Shown: positions 17,275 through 26,530, counted from the stretch's first letter. The stretch: DNA of 59,146 nucleotides from Methanocorpusculum sp. (GCA_029987115.1 DALTWK010000009.1:1-59146), one strand, 5' to 3'. Translations and numbers: made by a program. The notes: generated from the letters alone by a model not told the origin.

Positions 17275-18042
17275 TCACTCCAGCGGGATGATTCCTTCCA
17301 CAATCAGAAGACAGAGCATTATCAGTATACACAGTATAATCAACAGAACCAGAATCAACCGGATGCGTTTCATCTTTGGAGAAAGCGGTTTTTTCTCACG
17401 ATACTCAGGCGGATACTGAGGAGGATATTGAGGAGGATACTGCGGACGTGCTTCCTCATACCGCGGTTGAGACGGAACTTCACGCACGACTTCACGATAA
17501 ACCGGAACCTCGTGCACTACTTCATGGTAAATCGGAATCGCGTTCGGCGGCTGATAGGATCCTTGCGGATTCTGATATCCTGATGACCGCGGCTCTCCCT
17601 GATATCCGTTCGGATCGAGAACTTCGGTGGATGTCTCCGGATACTGATTGTAGACTGCACCAACCGGAACAGAATAACTTTCATGAACCGGACGATGGAA
17701 CGGAACAGCTTCTTCACGGTTCGGCGGCTGCCATCTGCAGTCATGGGTTTTCTGACAGTCAGGACAGAGCAGGACGCCACAGTCACGGCAGCGGCGCATA
17801 AAAGATGCAGGGAAGGATTTCTGGCAGTAGTCGCAGGTCAGAAAGTCACCGGTCTGTTCTTCCGAACGTGCCTTCTGCTGAGCTCTCCATTCTTTCTTAG
17901 GTGGACAGGTATGCGTTTTCTGACAGTCTTTACAGACAATTTTTCCGCATTTGTGACAGCGGCGGAGATCTGATTTCGGCACAAGACGCCCGCAGTCTTC
18001 GCACTGCATCATTTTCATTTCAGAGTCGCTTCCCTGGCTCAT
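17275..18042 (-). CDS. Tail-anchored membrane protein with tandem zinc-finger modules
   Basis: 255 residues. Two similar Cys/His modules sit at about 13-46 (CEDCGRLV...CHKCGKIVCKDCQKTHTC) and about 70-102 (CDYCQKSF...CRDCGVLLCPDCQKTHDC), like AN1/B-box-type zinc folds. A low-complexity middle follows with YHEVVHEVPVYREVVREVP and PPQYPPQYPPQYPPEY repeats. A single C-terminal transmembrane helix (about 232-250) after a KMKRIR patch places the zinc modules in the cytoplasm. A TATA-like AATATATT lies close to the ATG. The function is unknown. Confidence 0.75.
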   Translation of the reverse strand: MSQGSDSEMKMMQCEDCGRLVPKSDLRRCHKCGKIVCKDCQKTHTCPPKKEWRAQQKARSEEQTGDFLTCDYCQKSFPASFMRRCRDCGVLLCPDCQKTHDCRWQPPNREEAVPFHRPVHESYSVPVGAVYNQYPETSTEVLDPNGYQGEPRSSGYQNPQGSYQPPNAIPIYHEVVHEVPVYREVVREVPSQPRYEEARPQYPPQYPPQYPPEYREKKPLSPKMKRIRLILVLLIILCILIMLCLLIVEGIIPLE

Positions 18043-18112
18043 GTTAGTGAATATATTGGAATCAGCATCTTAATATCTTTGCTGACTTACGAAATTTCAG
18101 AAAAACAAGGAG

Positions 18113-18185
18113 TGCTTATGTCGGAATTCGAATCCGAGTCGCCGGCGTGAAAGGCCGGCATGATTGGCCACTACACTACATAAGC
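18113..18185 (-). tRNA. tRNA-Glu (UUC)
   Basis: 73 nt. Acceptor GCTTATG pairs with CATAAGC, with discriminator A. The anticodon arm CCGGC-CTTTCAC-GCCGG gives anticodon TTC. The T-arm contains TTCGAAT. CCA is not encoded. An upstream AAATATATTTATG on the minus strand (about 18230-18243) is a likely TATA region. Confidence 0.95.
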
Positions 18186-18488
18186 ATGAATTGTTGCTTT
18201 ACACAACTGCCTATAATAGTCGACGCATGCACATAAATATATTTCGGATTCTCTCTGGGACAGGGATATCCTAAGCGCCTCCTTCCCTTCAGCAGACGGA
18301 ATGTCAGCCTGCTGCAATGCGAGGAAAAAAGGAAGACATCTGGAAAATATCAGAGAGAAAAACTTCAGGAAAAAACCGAAGATACTTCCGGTGAATTTCT
18401 GATGAATACTCCCGAACCAGAGATACTCTCCCAATCATTAAAGATAGGTAAGAACAAATATACACCCTGCAACCAAAGGACAGAACCA

Positions 18489-19343
18489 ATGGAAGAATAT
18501 ACAATAATCAAAGCCCACGCCCTCTCGGAGGCTGTTTTCGAGATGTGGATTCATGCACCTCAGGTGGCTCGGAATGCAAAAGCCGGCCAGTTCTGCATTC
18601 TTCACCCGGATGGAGCTGGGGAACGTGTTCCTCTTACCATTTCCGGAACTGATGGTGAGAATATCAGAATCGCATTCATGGCTGTCGGAACAACCACAAA
18701 ACTGCTTGCTACCCTGAAGGAAGGCGACAGTCTGCGTGACGTTGTCGGCCCGCTTGGCGTGCCAAGTGACATCGCAGAAGGAAATGAAACCGTCGTTATT
18801 GTCGGCGGAGGCGTCGGTGTCGCCTGTACCCCGATTCTTGCAATGGCGGCAAAGAAAGCAGGAAACCATGTCATCGGCATCATCGGTGCAAGAACCAAAG
18901 ATCTCCTGATTTTCGAAGACGATATGAAAGCAATCTGCGACGAACTTTTTGTTACAACCGATGACGGCTCCTACGGCATCAAAGGATTTGCCAGCGGTCC
19001 GTTAAAGGAACTCTGCGAATCCGGCAGAAAGATTGACAAGGTCTGGATTATCGGCCCGGGTATGATGATGAAGGTCACCAGTGAAGTCACAAAACCCTAC
19101 GGCATCAAGACCTATGTTTCCTTAAACCCGGTCATGGTCGACGGAACCGGCATGTGCGGATCCTGCCGTGTCACCGTCGGCGGAGAGATGAAGTTTGCCT
19201 GTGTTGACGGACCGGAATTCGATGCACACCAGGTTGACTGGAACGATCTCATGACCCGTCAGAGAATGTATATGGCTGAAGAAAAGGAATCTCTCGAATA
19301 CCGCGGGGAACACCATGAATGCAGATGCAGGAAGGTGAACTGA
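18489..19343 (+). CDS. NfnA/SudB-type ferredoxin-NADP reductase subunit
   Basis: This is the FAD- and [2Fe-2S]-bearing subunit of the NfnAB (SudAB) family, 284 residues from the ATG at 18489. The flavin-binding region is AGQFCILHPDGAGERVPLTIS (about 33-53). NAD-binding VGGGVGVACTPILAMA is at about 103. The iron-sulfur cysteines lie in GMCGSCRVTVGG...FACVDGPEFD (about 222-245). A TATA box (aaatatac) lies about 30 bases upstream, and the next gene starts two bases after the stop. In other organisms the pair couples NADH, NADPH and ferredoxin by electron bifurcation; which carriers it uses here is unknown. Confidence 0.85.
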   Translation: MEEYTIIKAHALSEAVFEMWIHAPQVARNAKAGQFCILHPDGAGERVPLTISGTDGENIRIAFMAVGTTTKLLATLKEGDSLRDVVGPLGVPSDIAEGNETVVIVGGGVGVACTPILAMAAKKAGNHVIGIIGARTKDLLIFEDDMKAICDELFVTTDDGSYGIKGFASGPLKELCESGRKIDKVWIIGPGMMMKVTSEVTKPYGIKTYVSLNPVMVDGTGMCGSCRVTVGGEMKFACVDGPEFDAHQVDWNDLMTRQRMYMAEEKESLEYRGEHHECRCRKVN

Positions 19344-19344
19344 A

Positions 19345-20679
19345 ATGGACCGCAATGCAGCAGACAGAATCAAAGACTTCAATGAAGTCGACCTCGGATT
19401 CACCAAAGAAGAGGCGGTTGCTGAAGCAAAGAGATGCCTGCAGTGTAAAAAACCGCTCTGTATTGCAGGATGCCCGGTCGGCATCAATATTCCGGCATTC
19501 ATCAAGGCAATTGCAGAAGAAAAGTTCGATGAAGCTGTTGCAATCATCAAAGAAGACAACATGCTTCCGGCAATCTGCGGCCGTGTCTGTCCGCAGGAAA
19601 CCCAGTGTCAGGGCAAGTGTATCTTAGGCAAGAAGGAAACTCCGATTTCTATCGGTCACCTGGAACGCTTCGTTGCCGACAACGAAACCGAACGTACCGT
19701 TCCGGCAATTGCAGCTCCGACAAACAAGAAGATTGCAGTCGTCGGTTCAGGACCGGCAGGACTCTCTGCAGCAACAGAACTTGCCCGTCTCGGCCACAGT
19801 GTTACTGTCTTTGAATCGCTCCACGAAGCCGGAGGAGTGCTCATGTACGGTATCCCGGCATTCCGTCTGCCGAAATCAATCGTACAGGAAGAAATTGACG
19901 CAGTCAAAAAACTCGGCGTTGAAATCAAAACCAACCATGTCGTCGGCCGTTCTGTCCCGGTCGACGAACTTCTGTCCTACGATGCCGTATTCCTCGGAAC
20001 CGGTGCTGGTCTTCCGTTCTTCATGGGAATCGAAGGAGAAAACCTTCCGGGTGTCTACTCCGCAAACGAATATCTCACCCGTGTCAATCTGATGGGAGCA
20101 AACAACTTCCCGGCAAACGACACGCCGGTCAAACGCGGAACAAAAGTTGTTGTCGTCGGCGGCGGAAACGTCGCAATGGATGCAGCACGTGTGGCAAAGA
20201 GAATGGGCGCTGATGTCACCCTCATGTACCGCAGAAGCGAAAAAGACATGCCGGCACGTCATGACGAAATTATCCATGCAAAAGAAGAAGGCATCGTCTT
20301 CATGACCGAAACCAATCCGGTCAGATTCCTCGGGGAAAACAATACCGTATGCGGCGTAGAAGCAGTCAAGATGAAACTCGGCGAACCGGGTGCAGACGGA
20401 AGAAGTTCATTCTCCGCTGTTGAAGGAAGCAACTTTACTGTGGAAGCTGATGTTGTTGTCCAGGCAATCGGCCAGGGACCGAACCCGCTTCTCCTGCGCA
20501 TGCTCCCGGAACTTGCAAGAAACAAGAACGGCAGCGTCACCGTTGATGAAACCGGAAAGACTTCTGTTGCAAAAATCTATGCCGGAGGCGATGTCGCAAC
20601 CGGAGCTGCAACGGTTATCCTCGCCATGGGTACCGCAAAAGATGCAGCACGTGCCATTGACAAGGCACTGAAAAACTAA
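19345..20679 (+). CDS. gltA: NfnB/GltA-type NADPH oxidoreductase subunit
   Basis: This 444-residue subunit has an N-terminal iron-sulfur domain (CLQCKKPLCIAGCPVG at about 32 and ICGRVCPQETQCQGKC at about 77), an FAD-binding VGSGPAGLSAATELARLG (about 132) and an NADPH-binding VVGGGNVAMDAARVAKRMG (about 267). Length and order match the homotetrameric glutamate synthase-like GltA and the NfnB/SudA subunit. No large glutamate synthase subunit is nearby, and it is coupled to the NfnA-like gene (AAGGTG before its ATG), so it is read as NfnB rather than a glutamate synthase. Confidence 0.88.
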   Translation: MDRNAADRIKDFNEVDLGFTKEEAVAEAKRCLQCKKPLCIAGCPVGINIPAFIKAIAEEKFDEAVAIIKEDNMLPAICGRVCPQETQCQGKCILGKKETPISIGHLERFVADNETERTVPAIAAPTNKKIAVVGSGPAGLSAATELARLGHSVTVFESLHEAGGVLMYGIPAFRLPKSIVQEEIDAVKKLGVEIKTNHVVGRSVPVDELLSYDAVFLGTGAGLPFFMGIEGENLPGVYSANEYLTRVNLMGANNFPANDTPVKRGTKVVVVGGGNVAMDAARVAKRMGADVTLMYRRSEKDMPARHDEIIHAKEEGIVFMTETNPVRFLGENNTVCGVEAVKMKLGEPGADGRSSFSAVEGSNFTVEADVVVQAIGQGPNPLLLRMLPELARNKNGSVTVDETGKTSVAKIYAGGDVATGAATVILAMGTAKDAARAIDKALKN

Positions 20680-20704
20680 AACTTCTTTTTTCAAAAAAGA
20701 GAAT

Positions 20705-21028
20705 TTATTCCAGAATTTTCATCATCGGATAACCGTTTTCATACTTGAGTCCTGCTTTGCAGGTTGCATCACCGTATTTTGTTTCGATGACGGCATCGTA
20801 CATGGCTCCGGTCAGTTCCGAATAGCCGAACGGGTTCTCATTCATGAGACTGCGGTCGAGATGAACCTTTATGGATGTTACATACGGCTGAAGAGAGACG
20901 GCGCTTTCAATTGCCGCCTCAACTTTGTCTGCGGTTGCCCGGGAAATCGGGGTTCCTACGAACTGGTGGTACAGTGCCCCGAGTTTAATTGCTGCTTCAA
21001 ATAATGCGTTTTCTCTGTCTGTTGGCAT
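20705..21028 (-). CDS. mptD: Archaeal dihydroneopterin aldolase
   Basis: MptD cleaves 7,8-dihydroneopterin on the way to methanopterin, the C1 carrier of methanogenesis. It is 107 residues. The family landmark is FEAAIKLGALYHQFVGTPI (about 10-28), followed by QPYVTSIKVHLD and CKAGLKYENGYPMMKILE. AAGGAG lies just before the ATG, and it follows mcm by 15 bp on the same strand. Confidence 0.8.
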   Translation of the reverse strand: MPTDRENALFEAAIKLGALYHQFVGTPISRATADKVEAAIESAVSLQPYVTSIKVHLDRSLMNENPFGYSELTGAMYDAVIETKYGDATCKAGLKYENGYPMMKILE

Positions 21029-21043
21029 AATTTTTCTCCTTGT

Positions 21044-23179
21044 TTAAATTAATTTCACAACACCGTTTTTCGGCATTATAAGTTCTCCTTGAGAACGCAT
21101 GCTTTCAAGAACCTTTTCGACCTCTTCTTTCGAGTAGGTCGGAACAAGCGTCTGAATCACCGCGTCCACTTTCGCATATCCGCCGGCTTCCCCGTCAGAC
21201 AACTCGGAAATCGTCTTCTTCAGGTCGCGGCGAAGCGTTCTGCCTGCTTTTGTCGTCGACGATGCAATCTTGTCGATATCAAAATTACCGGTCTTCGGAT
21301 CATACGCAACCTGACGGAGACAGGCGTCGACAATCCGGATAACACGGGCCGCATCCTCCATATCAATAGTATCAGCGAGTCTGAGACGGGCGCTTGCTTC
21401 CGCAAGACGCACCAGTGCCTCCAGCTGACGGGCGGTTACCGGAACCGGCTTGTCGCTGTTTTCATATGCCGCACTTCTCAGTTTCTGATAGTATTCAATC
21501 AGTGCTTCTTTTGCTTCCGGAGAAAGCAGCGGGATGCAGTTCCGCTTTGCATACGCAAGATATTTCCGCAGAAGATCAGCATCGATTTCCGCTGTCACAG
21601 GAGCGAGTTCCTGCTTGAAATACTCATCATCCACCCCCGGAATCGGACGCTTCGCATGAAGCATAATCTTCTCACCGGCAGAATGCGCTTTCAGAATGTG
21701 GTTTGCAATGTTCAGATCGCGGGTTTCATTCGGCTGATCTTTCATGATGAAGATAAGATCGAAACGCGAGAGAAGCGATGGGGGCATGTTAATCTGCTCC
21801 GACATATTCGCATACTCGTCAAACCGGCCGAGTTTCGGATTTGCAGCACCCAGAAGCGAACAGCGGGTACGAAGGGTGGCATTGATTCCTGCCTTGGCAA
21901 CAGAAATAGACTGCTGTTCCATTGCTTCGTGGAGGGAACTGCGATCCTCTTTCTGCATCTTATCCATTTCATCGACGGCTGCCATTCCTTTGTCTGCTAA
22001 AACAAGCGCTCCTGCCTCAAGCGTCCAGCGGCCGTCTCCCAAATCATCTTTTACTGCAGCCGCAGTCAAACCGGCAGATGATGCGGATTTACCGGATGTG
22101 TAAATACCGCGGGGTGCAAGCTTGATGACGTACCGCAGCAGCTGCGACTTGGCAATACCCGGATCACCGACTAAGAGAACATGAATATCTCCTCTCAGTG
22201 TACTTCCGTCAGGCATGCTCTTTGCAACACCGCCGAAAAGCTGGAGAGCCAGGGCTTCTTTAACCTCTTCATTGCCGTAGATGGTCGGCGCAATCGAACG
22301 GGCAATCTTCTGATAAATGCCTGGATCATCTGCGAGTTCCTTAATCGCGACCTCATCCTCCTCGGTGATATTAACCTCTTCAAATTCTTTGACAGAAATT
22401 TCGATGGAGTTGCATTCAATATAGAGATCGAAAATCGTACTCTTCTGACCGTTCTGCGTCCGCTGGACACTGCGGAGAATACCATTGATGACAATTCTGT
22501 CTCCCGGAGACACTTTACCGCAGATATCATCATCACAGTTGACATCAATCGTCTGCGGCTGTTCTCCGCCGCGGAGACCTTCTGGCATCTCCTGCACACG
22601 AAGTTTCTGCGAGTCAATCATAACAGACAGATCCTTCATAAGCTCGAATTTCTTCAGAGTACACTCAGCATTGGAACAGATATCCGGTTCGCTGTAGGTA
22701 CCATACTCCTGTACCTTTTTTGTGATGTGGCCATTGGCACAACGGAACGCACCGATGACCAGACGCGGCCGTACCTCGGTCACCCTGCGGATGATACCGT
22801 CAATACTGATGAACTTGTTGATATGTTCCGATCTGATGTCACGGATGAGAATCTTTCGGGGAAGATGGATGAAACGTATATTGGTTCCCCGGATAATCTC
22901 TTCCGTAATGTCTGCACCTTCGACATTCTTTCCGCTCAAAAGATGTGCGGCGCGGATAGCATCTTTTACATCGTTCAGCGTTTTTCCCGGATGTTCCAGC
23001 AAATCATCTGCTAAGATGATACCAATCTTTCCGAATTTCTCAAGAACATCGTACTCGATTTCCAGAGTGCGCGTAGCCGGATATTCACGCGATATTTTAT
23101 TGAGCGCAGTTTTGTATTTCTTTTTCAGGAAACTGGCCCATTCCTGTGCCCGGTCTATTACTTCGAGTTCTGCTGCCAT
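21044..23179 (-). CDS. mcm: Replicative DNA helicase MCM
   Basis: MCM is the replicative helicase. 711 residues: the N-terminal domain with a zinc site (CANGH...CSNAEC, about 146-173) and OB fold, then the AAA+ core with Walker A GDPGIAKSQ (about 338), Walker B LADKGMAAVDEMDK, and the arginine finger LLSRFDLIF. A C-terminal winged helix ends YSKEEVEKVLESMRSQGELI. No intein is present. AAGGAGGG precedes the ATG. It is the middle gene of a thioesterase-mcm-mptD operon. Confidence 0.97.
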   Translation of the reverse strand: MAAELEVIDRAQEWASFLKKKYKTALNKISREYPATRTLEIEYDVLEKFGKIGIILADDLLEHPGKTLNDVKDAIRAAHLLSGKNVEGADITEEIIRGTNIRFIHLPRKILIRDIRSEHINKFISIDGIIRRVTEVRPRLVIGAFRCANGHITKKVQEYGTYSEPDICSNAECTLKKFELMKDLSVMIDSQKLRVQEMPEGLRGGEQPQTIDVNCDDDICGKVSPGDRIVINGILRSVQRTQNGQKSTIFDLYIECNSIEISVKEFEEVNITEEDEVAIKELADDPGIYQKIARSIAPTIYGNEEVKEALALQLFGGVAKSMPDGSTLRGDIHVLLVGDPGIAKSQLLRYVIKLAPRGIYTSGKSASSAGLTAAAVKDDLGDGRWTLEAGALVLADKGMAAVDEMDKMQKEDRSSLHEAMEQQSISVAKAGINATLRTRCSLLGAANPKLGRFDEYANMSEQINMPPSLLSRFDLIFIMKDQPNETRDLNIANHILKAHSAGEKIMLHAKRPIPGVDDEYFKQELAPVTAEIDADLLRKYLAYAKRNCIPLLSPEAKEALIEYYQKLRSAAYENSDKPVPVTARQLEALVRLAEASARLRLADTIDMEDAARVIRIVDACLRQVAYDPKTGNFDIDKIASSTTKAGRTLRRDLKKTISELSDGEAGGYAKVDAVIQTLVPTYSKEEVEKVLESMRSQGELIMPKNGVVKLI

Positions 23180-23212
23180 CTTCCCTCCTTGCTTAGTATT
23201 TGGCGTGGGAGG

Positions 23213-23626
23213 TTATGAAGTAATGAGGTAGGTGGCGGAGGTCTTCGAAACAAGCGGTCCGTCAACTGAACCGGAATGGACTTCCGCTTCAGCGAAGACG
23301 ATTCGTCGACCCTTTCTGATGATTTTTGCAACAGCAAAAAGCTCTCCTTCCTTAACCCCTTTGAGGAATTCTGTAGTTTCAGAGATCGTCGTTGCATCGC
23401 TGGTTTCGTCAAGTTCTCCGATAATGGCAAGCGCTATTGCTTCATCGCCCAGAACGGTGTAGAATCCTCCCTGAAGGAAACCTGCTCCGTTATGCAGTTT
23501 TTCTGTTACCGTCATCTTGAGAACCGCCGACCCGTTGCCGAATGAAACCGGGGTAATTCCAAGAGTCATAAACGTCGGATTCGCTTTTGACCCGATATTC
23601 TGTATTTTTCCCGCGTAAGGATGCAT
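23213..23626 (-). CDS. PaaI-type hotdog-fold thioesterase
   Basis: 137 residues of the PaaI/YdiI thioesterase family. LHNGAGFLQGGFYTVLGDEAIALAI is the hotdog helix carrying the active site, followed by strands ISETTEFLKGVKEGELFAVAKIIRKGRRIVFAEAEV. It hydrolyses an acyl-CoA or similar thioester; the substrate is unknown. It stops 33 bp before the mcm start on the same strand. Confidence 0.82.
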   Translation of the reverse strand: MHPYAGKIQNIGSKANPTFMTLGITPVSFGNGSAVLKMTVTEKLHNGAGFLQGGFYTVLGDEAIALAIIGELDETSDATTISETTEFLKGVKEGELFAVAKIIRKGRRIVFAEAEVHSGSVDGPLVSKTSATYLITS

Positions 23627-23720
23627 AATACATCTTGATTTCCGAATCTTATGAGGATGTTGCTTCTCAAAGGATGGAAACCGACATTATTTCAGGTTGA
23701 ACGACAGATATATACATCAT

Positions 23721-24626
23721 ATGTCCAACGTGATTGTGCCTCTCGATGTGCCGGAAGAAATGCGCGAGACCTACCTCGCCAACTATAATCTGATTACCGG
23801 CAACTCTGGCCGTCTGATGCTGTTTGCAGGCGACCAGAAGATGGAACACCTGAATGATGATTTCTACGGGGAAAATATCCCGGCTGACGACGGCGATCCG
23901 GAACACCTGTTCCGCATTGCATCCCAGGGAAAAGTCGGCGTCCTTGCAGTCCAGCTCGGTCTCTTAAACCGCTATGCAATGGACTACCCGGACATTCCGT
24001 ACCTGGTCAAAATGAACTCAAAGACCCACTTAGTCGGGGTTTCCCAGAAAGATCCGACCTCCCGCCTGCTCTGGGACGTCGGTCAGCTGGCAGAAATCAG
24101 CGCTGAAAAAGGCATCAAGATTGCCGCAGTCGGCTACACCATCTACCTCGGAAGTGAAAACGAGGCAGATATGCTGACAGAAGCAGCATCTCTGATAAAC
24201 GATGCCCACTACCACGGTCTTGTCACTGTTCTCTGGATTTACCCGAGAGGAAAAGCCGTCAAAGACGAGAAGGATCCGCACCTGATTGCCGGAGCAGCCG
24301 GTGTTGCAGCCTGCCTCGGCTCTGACTTCGTCAAGGTCAACGCACCGAAGAAAGACGGAAAATCCGGCGCTGAACTGCTCCAGGAAGCAGTAAAAGCAGC
24401 AGGAAGAACAAAACTCGTCTGTGCAGGAGGTTCCACCACTTCCGAAGAAAAGTTCCTTGAGGAATTATACAAACAGATTCACGTCGGCGGCGCATCAGGA
24501 AACGCAACCGGAAGAAACATCCATCAGAAACCGCTTGCAGAAGCTGTTAAGTTCTGCAATGCAATCTACGCAATCACGGTAGAAAATAAGAGCCTGGAAG
24601 AAGCACTGCAGATTCTCCACGCATAA
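23721..24626 (+). CDS. Class I fructose-bisphosphate aldolase family (DhnA/FbaB type)
   Basis: A Schiff-base aldolase of the archaeal DhnA family: 301 residues from the ATG at 23721 (SNVIVPLDVPEEMR). Landmarks are LMLFAGDQKMEHL (about 32), YPRGK, and SDFVKVNAPKK (about 200), which holds the Schiff-base lysine, then VCAGGSTTSEEKFL. It may serve gluconeogenesis, or the related first step of archaeal aromatic amino acid synthesis; the sequence alone does not decide. It is divergent from the thioesterase gene. Confidence 0.82.
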   Translation: MSNVIVPLDVPEEMRETYLANYNLITGNSGRLMLFAGDQKMEHLNDDFYGENIPADDGDPEHLFRIASQGKVGVLAVQLGLLNRYAMDYPDIPYLVKMNSKTHLVGVSQKDPTSRLLWDVGQLAEISAEKGIKIAAVGYTIYLGSENEADMLTEAASLINDAHYHGLVTVLWIYPRGKAVKDEKDPHLIAGAAGVAACLGSDFVKVNAPKKDGKSGAELLQEAVKAAGRTKLVCAGGSTTSEEKFLEELYKQIHVGGASGNATGRNIHQKPLAEAVKFCNAIYAITVENKSLEEALQILHA

Positions 24627-24632
24627 CTTTTT

Positions 24633-25085
24633 TTAATCTGCTAACCCGCTGACTTTTCTGAAAATAGCATCAACTGCAGCGATGCCGCCGTCTAAGTATG
24701 CAGCACCGGCTAACGCTTCAAAACACTCGGCAGAGACACGTCCGCTTTCCCAGATACGCATCTCCTGTTCCCCTTTGCCCCAGGTAACAAACTCAGGAAG
24801 GCCAATAGACTCGGCAAATCGCCGAAACACCGTCATGTTCACAAGGTTCGTCTTCTTCCGGGTAATTTCCCCTTTCTGCGATTCTCCTTTTGCAAGCAGC
24901 ATCTGGATAACAACAACATCCAAAACCGCATCGCCGAGAACCGCCAGCGCATCCATGGCTTTTTCCTGGGAAAGACCGTGTTCCTGCGCATACGCTGTTC
25001 TCGTCAGAGCGTGTTCAAGATGCTCTGTTGACGAGAAGGCATAGCCGATACGTTCGTACAGTTCGGATAAGGATTCCTGATTCAT
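24633..25085 (-). CDS. RNase III-domain protein with altered catalytic residues, no dsRNA-binding domain
   Basis: 150 residues made of a single RNase III-type domain. The signature reads MDALAVLGDAVLDVV where bacterial enzymes have ERLEFLGDSIL, so a metal-binding Glu is Ala and the preceding Glu is Asp; the Asp of GDAV stays. The second site, CFEALAGAAYLDGG, keeps its Glu but has Glu for Asp two positions earlier. It may be a weak or non-cutting RNA binder. The start is placed at the Met preceded by GGTGA; another ATG lies four codons upstream (25097). It follows Mmp10 by about 70 bp. Confidence 0.7.
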   Translation of the reverse strand: MNQESLSELYERIGYAFSSTEHLEHALTRTAYAQEHGLSQEKAMDALAVLGDAVLDVVVIQMLLAKGESQKGEITRKKTNLVNMTVFRRFAESIGLPEFVTWGKGEQEMRIWESGRVSAECFEALAGAAYLDGGIAAVDAIFRKVSGLAD

Positions 25086-25154
25086 CTCTGTCACCATACT
25101 GCAGGCAAAAACTGCCGAAGCAAAAAGGAATTGTCTGTTTTACCGGAGAGCATA

Positions 25155-26372
25155 TTACCGGGAATACTGATTTATCATCTGAATCAGGGCAGAGAATCCT
25201 TCAAACTCCATAGTCAGAACATCAAGTTCCTGCATACCCATACTGGTTTCTCCGTCCGCGGTAAGCATTTCAGGTCCACGGACAACATTCCTTCCAAGAA
25301 CCTCGGATGCTTCGCGGTCATGAACAAAGGCACGTCCCGGGATTATAACCGTGTCAGTCAAGGATGCCGTGTCAAGTTTCTTCAAATCATCGATGGTGAT
25401 GAGACAGGCAATTTCCTTTTCCACCGGAACAACACAGCCTTCCGGCGCACCGCATGCTGCAAGAATCTCGGTAAGATACGGAGCTGCAACAGCACCCGTT
25501 ATTACTGACACAGGACCGGAAACCCGCGGCAGTTTTTCCAAAAGTTCCGGATGGTTGCGGATAGCAAAGGGACTGTTGAAGAGCGGATCATAAAGAGGTG
25601 TTCCGGAGAGTCTGAGATTCGGATGATTCTTTGCCGCAGTCTCAACAAGCGAACGGAACTCTTCCGGGGTGTGCATCCGCTGTCCTTCCAGAAGCGGAGC
25701 ATTGTCCAGAATCAGCCCCTGATTGAAACCATTGGCAAACCGCATAAGAATGACGCCACGCACGCCGACCTTCTCCAGCCAGACGAGAGTTTCTTCCAGA
25801 ACAGCTCCGTCATTTACCCCCGGCAGTATGACAATTGCCGCATACACATCAATCTTGGACGCAAGCCGCTCAAGAACCGCAAGCGATGCTTCCGGCGTCG
25901 GGTCATGCATGTATTCACGGCGCAGTTCCGGGTCGGAAGCAAAAACCGTAAAGGAAATTTCCGTCAGATGATTGTCAATCAGAAAATCGGCAACATCAGG
26001 TGAGTCAAATCCTTTGCCGCTGGTATATCCAATATGCAGCGGAACATCAAGACTGCCGAGAATCTCCATTAAATCATTGAACTCAGGATAGCAGCTCGGA
26101 TCTCCTCCGCCGGAGATGGTAATGCGGGTTACATCATCGGTTACCGACTGCAAATCTGCAAGGAAGTTGTCGGCAACCTCCTTTAACGGCAGGAATCCTT
26201 CATACCCTTCCTTAACACCGCGGGAACAATAATCGCAACCTTTCTTGAAAGGGAGGCAGTATCGGCATCCGAACGGCGGCACATCTTTTGCATGTTTAAA
26301 ATAGCAGTAGGCACAGAATCCCCGACAGTTCACGCCGGGTTTTCCGCCGATATCCACAGTGAGATGTACCAT
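25155..26372 (-). CDS. mmp10: Methanogenesis marker protein 10, McrA arginine methylase
   Basis: Mmp10 is the B12-dependent radical SAM enzyme that C-methylates the active-region arginine of methyl-coenzyme M reductase. 405 residues. The radical SAM cysteines are Cys16, Cys20 and Cys23 (CRGFCAYC), with an extra cysteine set right after (GCRYC, about 35-39; GCDYC, about 45-49). ITISGGGDPSCYPEF is the SAM-binding segment. The C-terminal domain ends FEGFSALIQMINQYSR. Family and length agree closely. It is diagnostic of a methanogen. Confidence 0.9.
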   Translation of the reverse strand: MVHLTVDIGGKPGVNCRGFCAYCYFKHAKDVPPFGCRYCLPFKKGCDYCSRGVKEGYEGFLPLKEVADNFLADLQSVTDDVTRITISGGGDPSCYPEFNDLMEILGSLDVPLHIGYTSGKGFDSPDVADFLIDNHLTEISFTVFASDPELRREYMHDPTPEASLAVLERLASKIDVYAAIVILPGVNDGAVLEETLVWLEKVGVRGVILMRFANGFNQGLILDNAPLLEGQRMHTPEEFRSLVETAAKNHPNLRLSGTPLYDPLFNSPFAIRNHPELLEKLPRVSGPVSVITGAVAAPYLTEILAACGAPEGCVVPVEKEIACLITIDDLKKLDTASLTDTVIIPGRAFVHDREASEVLGRNVVRGPEMLTADGETSMGMQELDVLTMEFEGFSALIQMINQYSR

Positions 26373-26530
26373 AGTACATACATATTCAATTCCATTCGTT
26401 ATGAAAGTGATTAGATGCTCGCTGCATCAGATAACCGCCGAATCTCTTGGCAGCAGATACCTTCAGAGAAGGAACAGGAACAGAACCACCTTTATGTTTA
26501 TTACCCAGTGAAAACAAAACTATTTCACAT

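Noticed and set aside
15336..18455. The 13-mer GATAGGTAAGAAC occurs before both the coiled-coil gene and the NfnA-like gene
   Set aside because: The positions relative to TATA and start codons differ and a match of this length can occur by chance in a window of this size.
25155..26003. Several plus-strand frames opposite mmp10
   Set aside because: The minus-strand gene is a strong family match over its whole length; the opposite frames show no recognisable domains.
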